A stretch of DNA of 64,000 bases, taken from NCBI GenBank assembly GCA_947095535.1, contig OX352774.1, positions 76,322,416 to 76,386,415 of the forward strand, written 5' to 3'. Numbering within the stretch: position 1 is the stretch's first letter; every line of letters begins with the position of its first letter. Positions 50,870-61,345 of this stretch are shown one piece after another. The notes below the pieces were generated by a model, which worked only from the letters and a program-made list of their open reading frames with translations, did not search any database and had not been told where the DNA came from. Source of the stretch: Poecilobothrus nobilitatus (lineage: Eukaryota; Arthropoda; Insecta; Diptera; Dolichopodidae). The translations under genes were made by a program, and so were the position numbers.

Positions 50870-51445
50870 TGCCGCAGTTAGTGTAGCAACTAACAGCAGC
50901 TCTATAGAGCTAATTATTCAAGCAAAACGCTATGATAAAAAATGAGTCATATCCACAGCCAGATGCAATTATCTCTTATAATAAAAGTATGTGTGCAGCC
51001 GATGTCCACGATAATGGGGTTGCCAACTACCGAATAAAGACAAGAGGCAAAAAATAATGGTGATGCTTATTTATCATTGCTATAGATACAGTAATTGTAA
51101 ATTCCTGGAGGTTTTACCAAATGGTCATTGGCAACAAAATATCACAATTAAATTTTAAAAGTCAGATCGCGTTGTCCCTTGTGCAAGCTAAATTTTCAAA
51201 CGAACAAGAAACTCATGATTAATCATATCCTTCAACAAGTAAAGGAAGATAACATGCCAATATTCTTCCTGATACGGTTAGAAAAGATAAAACTAATCAT
51301 ATTATATCACCATGGCGATAAAACTAGAAGACATTGGCGATTATGTAAATCCCAGACAATTTTCATATGTTTAAAATGTAAAGTTCCATTGCATACAAAT
51401 TGTTCCAACTTTTTTACGAAAAATCAAAAATATAAAAAAAAATAA
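50870..51445 (+). pseudogene. PiggyBac-like transposase remnant, C-terminal half
   Basis: Broken frames read AVSVATNSSSIELIIQAKRYDKK, then PQPDAIISYNKSM, AADVHDNGVANYRIKTRGKK, IDTVIVNSWRFY, ISQLNFKSQIALSLVQ and finally RRHWRLCKSQTIFICLKCKVPLHTNC (shown in pieces). This is the piggyBac order: ATN, P.xI.DYNKxMGGVD, YRI..RGKKWWW, N.W..Y, the SQLxFR segment and the C-terminal Cys-rich zinc domain. MGGVD has become MCAADV and the WWW is lost to a stop. The 51179-51445 open frame is just the last part, partly in another frame. Confidence 0.8.
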
Positions 51446-54134
51446 TAAAATAATAAACATATATCGCTTTGTTTTTATTTATTCATCTTCATTTCCCAAA
51501 TTTGCAAAAACGCAACATTATTTTTCAACATTTTTTTTTTATTTTTATTTAATTTAGGCCTAAATTATCTATATAAAAAATTCTCAAGAAACCAAATTTA
51601 TTAGATCATTGGTAATAAATTAATTAAACATAATATTATATAATGATATATTTCACCAGTTCATATACAATTAAAAATTATTCTATTGAAAACAATATTA
51701 GACATTTAATAAAATTCCATTTATACTAATGACACACTTCGCATTAAATCTTGCAATTGGGACATTTGGTATAAATCTTTTTTGCAAATGGAACATTGTT
51801 TATGCTAATTATTGTCATAGAACTGTTGTTATTATATACATAAAAATGTCTATTTTATATTAAAATAAAAGAAATACAGATTTCCTCTCCTTCTAATACA
51901 AGGATTGTAGTTTGTTAGCTTGGTTTTAACTTTTTAAGAAAACCTTCCACATAGACTGTTTTTCTGTTTTATCTTTCTTTGCATTCAGAATCTCCTTTTT
52001 AAAGTTTTAACTATTTTTAACTATATGTACTTACTTTCTTTTTAGATCCTCCGATCTTATCGAATCTAATTCCTTTTGATCTCCCTTGAATTAATTCTAA
52101 CCTTTCTCTTTTGCATTATTGTTTTGCATGACTACCGCTAGGCTTGTTTGACTATAGTATTTTATATTTGTAAAAATTTTTTTACTGGACTAAATTTTAT
52201 ATTATCCTAAAATATTTAATCAAATCAAATTTGCATCCTTTTTGTCTATATATAAAAACTTAGATTTTTGCGAATTTGATATTAGCAAGGCAGAGTTTTT
52301 TAGCTTATTTGCTTTTATTTCCACAAGTATCGTGCATTATTTAAGTATGTATTACCAAAACAAAAATGTAATTTTATAATTATCCTTGAAAATCCTGTAG
52401 CAAATTGTTGAATTGAAAACGTTGAAGTATAATATATAATCAGTTTTAACTATAATATAATTTTCCTAAATATCAGTACATACATGATATTTTTTAGATA
52501 AAAAATTTCTTCAACAAATTTTGAGATTATAGGTGCGGTTATTAGGTATTAAATTTAATATGCCAACAATAAAGAGAAATATTAACTTTTCTTGAGTGTC
52601 AATTAGTTTTTATTAATATAAGTAGGTATATATCAACCACCTTTTTTTTATATATAATAAAAATATAATAAATATAAAGTAATAAAAATAAATATGTAAA
52701 ACTGAGATTATGATATTAAAATTTTAATCATTGCAGTGTTCGTCGTTTAAACAAAAAGCTACAAAGCCATAATGCTAAAGGTGTAGATTAATAATAAAGC
52801 AATAATACTTTGTACTGTAATTAGGGAAAAGGTTAAGAAAAAAAACAACATTTAAGAAAAACTATATAACATTATAAATGCCTCAAGAAAAACGAATAAA
52901 ACTATTACAAATGCATGATAATCTATCTATTATAAAAAGTAGAACTGCATTTGTGTTTACTGTGTTAACTGTGTTTGTTTGTTTGTTATTTATGCATTCC
53001 TAGACGGTCAACCCGATTGTAACCAAATTTTATAGGAATTTTTTTCTGAATTCGAAAGGTACCGAGCAATACTTTTTCTTTCGATCTGTTAATGCTTCCC
53101 AACTGCAGAGCTCGTTAAAAGTTTTACATTGTTTCGTTATCCTATCTATACGGTTCCACCGATTAAGTTGTAGAAACGTAATTCTTTACCAAAGCAGCTC
53201 GCTGGATAACTATGCTTACGATATCTAATAATCCGATGCGTCACTTTTCACTCAAAAATAGAATTTCTATCCGAATCTTGTCCAATTTTACAAAGTGCTT
53301 TAATGTTTTTAAAGAACAAGTTTTAGAATTTTTTGGGAAGTTCCATTAATTCGTAATATATAAATCAGTTAAGATTATTTCTGATCATTCACTGTTTTAT
53401 TCTTCAGTTTGTGCAAAAAATTGTGCATTTATAAATCGGTTAGGAATAATGATAAACATAAAATATAGAGAAATATAGAGAATAAATAAAGTATAACTTA
53501 ACTCCTAAGGAAGGATTTTATAAAAACACCAACAAATCTTAAGTATCCTTGGTAATTTGAAGCTTTTACATTTTTTTAATATATCTTCTCTCCTAGTAAG
53601 AATATATTATAAACACTCTAACAACTTTCGTATATAAGTATAATAACTGGAAGTAAGGAAGTAAAAGGGCATGTTTATTGATGAAGGATTAAATAAAATC
53701 TAATGATTACTTTTTGTGAATCGTAAGAAAGTTTTGTAAAATGTAGAGAATTATTATTAAGTAGTACATAATTAAAAAATTATTTAATTTTTATGTTCCA
53801 GTTATTTTACCTAAAGGTTTTCGTTACTAAAGATATTAATTATTTGCTGCTTATTAAGTTATTTTAAAAAATTTTTTATAATTAATTTAGAATGTATATC
53901 TTCTTCTTTCTTTATATCTTAAATTGAGAATATGCACTCATCTACTGACTTTATGCTCCTCTATTGACTTTATTTATGTCAATTTTTTTCTTAATTTATT
54001 ATATATATACATATTATGTTTCTAAAACACAATCTAGTCATAAAATTTAACAAAAAACATAACTGTACATACTAACATACCAAGAATTATATTAGTACTA
54101 AAGGACGTGTAATCTATTGTTTGGTTATATATGT
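51446..54134. other. Intergenic, nothing recognised
   Basis: AT-rich. A patch at 52950-53350 starts with a GTTTGTTTGTTTG run and GACGGTCAACCCGATTGTAACC, which looks like a dispersed repeat tail, but no second copy was seen in this window. Confidence 0.45.
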
Positions 54135-54376
54135 AATTGGAAATGGTATTTAGTGAGTTAAAGACCTACACTCATAGCGCAGTTAAAGTTAAAGACATAT
54201 ACACTCAAAGCATAGGGGATTCGTGTTCGTTACACTTTTTTATAATGTCTTTCGATGATTCAACCTACCTACCCTTGTAACAAAAAAAATATAACTTACA
54301 ATAAACTGGCATAACTGGAATCCCCTATGAATGTACGTCTTTATAACCCACTAAATACCATTTCCAATTCTAACCA
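54135..54376. mobile_element. Inverted pair of SINE-like family 2 copies
   Basis: AATTGGAAATGGTATTTAGTG at 54135 on the plus strand is mirrored by CACTAAATACCATTTCCAATT ending at about 54369. Both arms continue with GTTA..AAAGAC..TACA and CATAGGGGATTC. The plus copy has an inner duplication of GTTAAAGAC..TACACTCA and a tail ACCTACCCTTGTA plus A-run. Matching flanks beyond the SINE head suggest an inverted duplication rather than two independent insertions. Confidence 0.65.
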
Positions 54377-54801
54377 AAAAATAGATTGCGCTTGGTATGT
54401 TAATATCTAGAGTTCTGTTTTTTTAGATTTTACCGCTAGATTGTGCTCTATATCAGGTTGTATTCTTAAGTACTAAATTTACATTATATGTATAAGAATT
54501 AATTATATTTTAAATATTATTTGACTTGAATTAAAACTTTTAATGCATTATTAAGTTTTTAACAAGGATAAAAAAAAATTTTTTTAAAAAAGTATACAAA
54601 GTAAACCATTTGATATTTTTTGCTGCGACTCTCATTTAATATTTTCTTAAAGGACATGAAAACTTATAGAAAAGAAAATCGTATAAAAAAAAAAACCAAC
54701 CACTTATAAACTTTTATAATTTCGTTCTGTTTGTAATGGCTATTAAAAAAATTATAGTAAATGTAATATTATTGCTTTATACTATATATATAGCATATTT
54801 C

Positions 54802-54832
<31 letters not shown>

Positions 54833-55084
54833 GTATATTTAATATTACACTTACATATATGCATACATGAATATAGAAAAATATTCTGGTACTCACTCAT
54901 CTTGGCAAATTCCATTTTCATTCTAACAATTTACTTACGAATTTATTATATTTGTTTATTTCTACAAAAATATTTTTACAGTAATAAAAAATAAAAAAAA
55001 AACCAAGGATATGTTTATATATATATATGAATATGTATTTTTATATTGTATACATATAATATAATTTATACATATACATAAATG

Positions 55085-55360
55085 CATGGTGACATCCCAA
55101 AATGTAGCGGCAAAAATGTCACCATAAAAATGTCGTATTGATAAAATATCGCTGGATAAAATGTAACGAGGAGAGATTTTAGATTTGGATCCAAAATCAG
55201 AGTTATGAGTCAGAGTCAGAGTCTAAAATGAGAATATTCCATTTTTTACAAAATATTTCCAATTAAATTTTAAATTAATTATCGCGACATTTTGTCCGGT
55301 GACCTGTTTTTCTATAGGATATATTTGCCGCAACATTATTGTTTCCGACTTTTTTACTTT
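55085..55360. repeat. Fold-back-like element with ATGTCGA/ATGTAGCGGCA units
   Basis: Left side has AAAATGTAGCGGCAAAAATGTCACC, AAAATGTCG and AAAATGTAACG. The right side holds inverted forms (GCGACATTTTGTCCGGTGACC and TTGCCGCAACATTATT). It is similar in plan to 39.47-39.92 kb. Boundaries are approximate. Confidence 0.45.
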
Positions 55361-55406
55361 CGACATTACAACCCGAAATTCGCTTAATATAATTATAATA
55401 TTTGGG

Positions 55407-55560
55407 TTCCTTTTACAAGAAAAGAGTAGTTGAGAATAGTTGGGAGTAGTTGGTAAATGGAACACTAACTTAACATAATCGTATTTACTCCTAACTACTC
55501 TTTCTCAAAGGTTGGTGTAGTTGGAAGTAGAAAAGAGTAGTTTACTCTGTAAAAGGAAAG
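55407..55560. mobile_element. Small MITE with TTCCTTTTACA ends
   Basis: TTCCTTTTACAAGAAAAGAGTAG at 55407 and its inverse AGTTTACTCTGTAAAAGGAA ending at about 55559. Inside, AGTAGTTG-type words repeat on both arms, giving a near-complete hairpin. No transposase; superfamily unknown. Confidence 0.65.
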
Positions 55561-56261
55561 TAAACAATATATTTAAATGAAATTGTAAGTACATATACCT
55601 ATTGAAAAGCTGCCAATATAAGAATTTTTTTTTTTTTTTTTTACATTCTCATCTTCAAAATCGTAATTTGTAGTGCGCCAAGTAAAACATCAAAAGATAG
55701 AATGGCAGTTGGAAAATTTTATAGATCGTTTCATATGTTGGTTTTGAATAACAAAATTTTCTCTTTACATTTTATTCTCCATTCCAGTTAATTGACTTTT
55801 GAAATGTTGCCAAAAAAAAAAAAAATTTTATTTTAATTTAAACTAAATATTAATAATAAATTCATCTTCAATTTATTCTATTGAATTTCAGGATAATTTA
55901 ATTCTTTCTTAAGTTTTGTTTTTTTTTTTTTCGTCGAATTAGTTTTTGAATAGAAAATTTTTGAGGTAAAAGAAATAAATGTAAGCGTTTACTATCAATG
56001 GAAAAAAGAATAATTTTTCTTATTCAAAATAAGTAATAAGAAAAGGAAACTTAAGTTGATATGTGAAAAGTTTAATTTAGTTCAATTATAAGTCCAATAC
56101 CAATATGCATTTAGGGTTATATATCTTATAGTTAGGTATCTATCAATTAAAATAGAAAAAAATAATTGTACTAATGTAATAATGTAAAAATTCATATTTT
56201 AGAAATTCTGTTTAACAGGAAAAATCAGATAGGATAAATGTGGACAGGAAATTACGCAGCG

Positions 56262-56396
56262 TTTCCTGTTCAGGCGTGACTGTAAATGTCGTAAGGGGGA
56301 ATAACTCTTACGATGTGTGTGTAATTCGAACCCACACTTCTTCGGTGTTTACATCGTATTTTATACGATCTTACCCACTAAATCACTGAGGCCTCT
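56262..56396 (-). mobile_element. tRNA-derived SINE, family 1, copy 5
   Basis: Minus strand: GAGGCCTCAGTGATTTAGTGGGTAAGA, TATAAAATACGATG, GTGTGGGTTCGAATTACACAC (B box with one change at its end), GTAAGAGTTATTCCCCCTTAC and GTCACGCC. Similar in completeness to the 10.1 kb copy. Confidence 0.85.
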
Positions 56397-56719
56397 AAAA
56401 ATTAATTTAAATTAGTTTGAAGAGAAAGTTTTAACAAACATTAAATTCCATTTTTTTCTTTTTCTAAACAATTAAGTTTTTATATTAGTTTATTTACAGT
56501 TAGGCTAATTTTTAACCATTCAAACATTTAATCATCATTTAATCAAACATTCTACTAATGGGTGCATTTTTCCCATAATTGTATGGAACTATATGGAACT
56601 AAATGAATTGAATATCATTTACTAAATTACTAACCCTTGTACATGAAGACGTTGCAGTTTTTTTTGTAACAGTTCACTAAATGAACAATTTAACTGATAA
56701 ATGAATTAAGCACATGTCT

Positions 56720-57830
56720 GATACAAATACATTGGAGAATAAAAAGAATTAGGCTTGATTAGGACAGGCTAAATATGTAAATAAAATTGTGAATATGTAT
56801 AGATCGTAGAATTAATTCTTTTGATAACCGTTTTATAAAACGTAACATAGAATTAAGTTTAATAATAATAGAATTATAATGATCATTGAATGTAAGTTTA
56901 TAATCAAAGAGAACTCCTAAATTATCGAATGATAATTGATTAAATCTGAACAGATATTAAATTTGAAGTACGTACACGCATATGTAACCAATGAACATTT
57001 AGCAACATTAAGTCTGAGTTTATTCCTTAAACACCAGTTGTAAAAAGTATCTATTTGAGATAATCCTGAGGAAGCTAAATATAAATTAGAGAGAAAATAA
57101 TGCTAAAAATGTTCATATCATCAGCATATTTTGTTGTTATTTTGAAGGGGGCGGCTTATAACTATATATGCATACACTTAAGCTCTGTGATTCGTTGTGC
57201 TTCATTACTGAATAATCCGCTCATCTCTCACAGTATCTCTTCAAGTCAATCTAGATACTTCATGAATCGTAAAATGTCTCGCTGGTTGAGCATTCTCACT
57301 TCAGAGAAGCTCTCCCAGTGTTTCTCAGTCAAGGTACCCCTCCTTTGAAATCTCAAGCCCAGGCATTGAACGTGAAGTAATGTTTCTACCTGCTTCCCCC
57401 ATCCGCTTCATATAATTGTTTCTACTGTATCTATTTCAGCATATACATAACAACATTACAACGTATGTATGTATATATATGTATATAAAAATTGAAACTA
57501 TATCGTTAATCGAAAAAATAAACAGAAGTGGTCCAAGATAACTGCATTTAACCTTGGAGTACTCCAGAATTAGAAGAAAAGGACTTTGAAGGGACATGCC
57601 TAAGTTTAACTATGTATACATAACATATGCACATTGTTCTGGTTGTTGTATACATATGTAGGGTATATGTATATAATTCTGTTTGCTACAAAATCCATTT
57701 AAATATCGAAAGCTTTACTTAAATCTGTATAAATTACATCCGTTTAAGCATCGTTTCCATAACGTTCAGAAAACAATAGACAGTTCACAGTGTTAACAAA
57801 TTTTTAAACCATAATCTGCGTTTTAAGATG
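56720..57830 (-). pseudogene. Non-LTR retrotransposon RT remnant, interrupted
   Basis: Read 5' to 3' on the minus strand: DVIYTDLSKAFD (57740-57700), SNSGVLQG (near 57570-57550), YLGPLLFIFSINDI (57540-57495), YADDMNIF (57128-57105), LSQIDTFYNWCLRNKLRLNVAKC (in pieces, 57060-56985), LGVLFDYKLTFNDH and MLRFIKRLS (about 56830). These are the ordered RT motifs of a jockey-clade or related LINE, including the F/YxDD catalytic site. Between INDI and YADD, normally about 15-20 residues apart, lies 360 bp of unrelated repeat (see 57150-57470). Stops and shifts make it non-functional. Confidence 0.8.
57150..57470 (-). repeat. Repeat inserted in the LINE remnant, shared with 38.7 kb
   Basis: Minus strand carries GAGATTTCAAAGGAGGGG, GAGAAACACTGGGAGAGCTTCTCTGA and GATTCATGAAGTATCTAGATTGACTT, matching 38.75-38.89 kb. 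It separates two RT motifs of the surrounding LINE, so it is a later insertion or rearrangement. Confidence 0.5.
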
Positions 57831-60493
57831 GTTAGGAAAAATTAAGTTATGCCATATATATGATTATATGTAAAAAAAAAATATACATATCCTTTTTTCG
57901 AACTAAACCAGTAACCAGTTTTAAAAGTAAAAAAATGTTTTATTTTAAAACATTCGTCAACAAATTATTTTAAACATTTATAAAGTCTGTTCTTAAAATA
58001 AAACTTAAATATTATTGTAAAAAGTACATATAAATTAAAAACATAAAAGAGAAGCAAAATAGCATAACAAATAATATTGCTCCAAATAATAATAAATAAA
58101 TGTTAATGAGCGAAACGCCATTTTCGAAAACAAAAAAAAACCAAAAAACCTGCGGAAAAAATTTAAATAACGTAAACAAAAAATAATAAAATAAATATGT
58201 ATAATTTGACGAAAGATAATGAGCTTAAAGAAATATGTATATGTTGGTATTTATCAAAAAAAAAATTTATATCATAATGTATATTACAAACGTCTAACGG
58301 CTTTAACAGTTATTTAAAATTTATATAAAAGATCTGTACGAATACCTTGTAAACTAAAAAATCTACTAAAGCTTTTAAGACAGAAAAAGAAAAATCTCAA
58401 AACTATAATTATAGAATGTAGGTAGGTACCTGTTTTTTAGAGATTTTCTAACAGACAGATTTTCACAGTTATGTGTGTGTGGGTATGCACGTGTACAGCC
58501 TAAACAGTTGAGCGGAATTTTTTTAAATTTCATATTTAACATTTTGACGTAAATATTTTTTACGGATTGATAAGCTATTGGAGCTTAAAGAGGAATAACT
58601 TTGCCATAGAACATTTTTTAATCCGACTAACTTTAACTTTTATTTAATTTTTTTTCTAAGTCCAAATTTCATACATATTTATAGCACGCCATATGAATTT
58701 ATATGAACAAATTTTTTTTGTTTTTTTTTATACCTATCTCTAAAAATTTATATAATATCTATGTACCTATGCTATGCATATTATTCTTTTCTTTTGTTGA
58801 AGACATAAAATTTAAATGGTAAAATTTTCCTTAGCAGATTCAATAGTAATCTTGTTTTGTACCTAGGTATATTTGTTTAGTTTTTATTGAGCATATTATT
58901 AGTTTTTTACTTCTAATATTTTTGAATGAAAAGAAAGCGTGTACATACATACATACATATTATGTAAATAGATGTATAAATGAATGTACATGCATACATA
59001 TTTTTACGATTTTATTGCTTATTATTGTTATTGAATAAAAAAAAATTATGTTAAATTATTAGAAGTTATTTTGCTTTGATATAAATTATTTTGTAAAGAA
59101 TATATGAATTTTGGCTCTATACTTTTCGTATAATAGCGGTCGGCCCTGTGGTGAAGACAGTTGATTTTTTTTTGCTTTAAATTAAATCTAAATTAAATCT
59201 TTTCTCAAACTTACACATTTGTAGGACTTAACTTTTAGAAGAACTCGGAAATTATTCGCAAAACCAATTTCATAACGGTAAATTTATAAATTGCAGTAAA
59301 GAATCTAATCACTTTTTTTTTGCTTTGTTTTTTTTTTTGAACAATGAAATAAATTAAGAAAATTTTCATATTACTTATATTACATATATTAAATTGTAAT
59401 AAACAAACTGACATCTATTGAGAGATAAAAATTTTATTTCCCCAATTTATTACATTATCGATAATTATTTTATCTGATTTTATTATTTAGCTAGTACAAC
59501 CACCCATCCTAGTTTCAAACCATGCAAACACAAATAGGAATTACGGATTTATACCAGCTTCTGCTTATACTTACAGAACTTGTGAAGAAGAAACTTCTAT
59601 CTCAAATTATTTAATTTGTCATTAACAAAGATAAAATTAAGAATAGGTCACTTAATCAGGATAAAATATCTATAAATGCGCTTTTAAAAGGACAATTTCA
59701 TAATAATTTATTTTAATTACTCAATAAGAATTGGATATTAAAATCAGATTTTTTGTAAATCTTATTTGTTGGTAAAGCTATTTTACACTATGTGGTCTGG
59801 ATTTACATTTGAGTTCTTATTTGATCGAGTCAAAAATCAATATAAAAATAAAAACATAAGCGTAAAAGCTTTGAAAATGACATTTTGGAAACTCTTTTGA
59901 TAAATCAAGTGGGAAAAGAAATTTTAATGGCTTTGTAATGCATTGGTTTGTAGATCTTCAAAATATGGAAGTTTAAAAATATTTGAAAACAATTTTTCGC
60001 TACAAAATTTCTATTTTTACAGTTGAAAATGCCATCCAAAACTTTCAAAATTTAAAAACTATGTTTTTGTACAATTTTACTGAAGAAATAATAAAAAATA
60101 ACAATTAAGTTTGCTATTATTTTTCTAAAATTTACCGACATTTTAACTAAAAAAAACTATATTTTAAGAAAAGATTTTGTGAAACGAGCCTTTTTAATAT
60201 ACTTCTAATCGGTAATCATGCTTTAGTGTTATAATAGCCTGATATTACAAGAAAACAAATTTCTGTTTAATAAAGATTAATAATTTTGATTTACAATACA
60301 TATATTTTAAATAAAACTGAACTTTTATACTATACAAAATTAGTTAAAACCTTGCACTAAATTAAAATTTCTTATTTATGTGTTCTAATTTATATTCTAA
60401 TAATTATTTAAATTAAACTACTGTCTACTATACTTATATTTAGTTTTATAAATGGTAAATGACATAATCAGTTAAACTAAAAAAATAAATTAT
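57831..60493. other. Intergenic 3' of gene B, nothing recognised
   Basis: AT-rich sequence with CATACATA microsatellite (58945-58960) and A/T homopolymers. No convincing open frame or repeat pair was seen. Confidence 0.5.
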
Positions 60494-60798
60494 CTATTGT
60501 CTAAATTTTTGAAAAAAATGTGTACGTTTATGTCCTTTTAATGTTCCACTTTGTGTAAAAGCTTTGTCACACATATCACATTTATAAGGCTTTTCACCTG
60601 TATGTATTCTTTCATGTCGTTTACGATCTGAATCTCTTTTAAAACCCTTATTACAATATCGACATTTACATGGTTTATCTTCCCCATCTTCTTCTACTGG
60701 ATTTATTGGTATCGTTATGCTTTGTCTAATTTTCAAACCATTGTTATGAGAATTATTTGATTCACGATTACTTTCTTTAAAAGTTGCTTTCATAATTC
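60494..60798 (-). CDS. Gene B, exon 2: two canonical C2H2 fingers
   Basis: The exon starts after ATTTTATTTTAG (AG at 60800-60799). It completes the split Gly codon from exon 1, giving ...LGSDGIMKATF, so the in-frame ATG at 60793 is internal. A Ser/Asn-rich linker with EEDGEDKP follows. Residues 207-227 (CRYCNKGF..RKRHERIH) and 235-255 (CDMCDKAF..LKGHKRTH) are classical Kruppel-type fingers joined by TGEKPYK, the linker typical of DNA-binding finger arrays. The protein ends FFQKFRQ. Full length is 262 aa. With only two such fingers the DNA site would be short. Confidence 0.88.
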
Positions 60799-60861
60799 CT
60801 AAAATAAAATTTAATTAGCATTAAAACAATTAACATTAATTCTTTTTTTAATTAAACCTAC

Positions 60862-61345
60862 CATCGCTACCCAAATGATTATCTAAAACATGATGGGAAA
60901 ATTTTTTAAATTCATCAAATGATTCCTGACATAAATAGCATATAAGTACAAAATCACGTATTTCAGACATTAAAATTTTTCCACATTTTAATTCACCAGC
61001 ATTTTGACGACGGGTAACTTTTGTTGGTAAATAATCGAATGGAAAATGCACTTCTAATATATGCTCTGTTAATAAACCAAATCTTTCATATATATTTATA
61101 CAATACATGCATTCAAATTTAAAGCATCTTTGAAGACAATAAATTATTTCCCCGACTGGTATTTCATAGTTTTTTAAATCTTTTAATGAAATTGGTTCAT
61201 TAACAATTTCAATATCATCTGGAACGAAATCATCAGAATCATCATAATATTCATCATTTTCTTCATCATATGAATTTTGGCTTAGTTGATCAATACTATT
61301 TTCATCCAAGTCAATATTTAAAGGATCAATTTCATTAGCTTCCAT
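60862..61345 (-). CDS. Gene B, exon 1: acidic N terminus and paired CG-type C2H2 units
   Basis: The start is the ATG at 61345 (AAAATGG context), with no earlier in-frame Met needed. Residues 6-47 are strongly acidic (DEENDEYYDDSDD). Finger 1 has C79, C82, H95 and H100 with the lead-in VGEIIYC, lacking the usual Cys-Gly. Finger 2 has CG at 121-122 (KCGKILMS) and C136, C139, H152 and H157. Both have spacing CxxC-x12-HxxxxH. The exon ends GGTAGCGATG|GTAGGT, phase 1, with a 63-bp intron (60861-60799). Same strand as gene C, which lies 1.6 kb upstream. Probably a nuclear regulator whose acidic region may recruit partners (inference). Confidence 0.88.
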
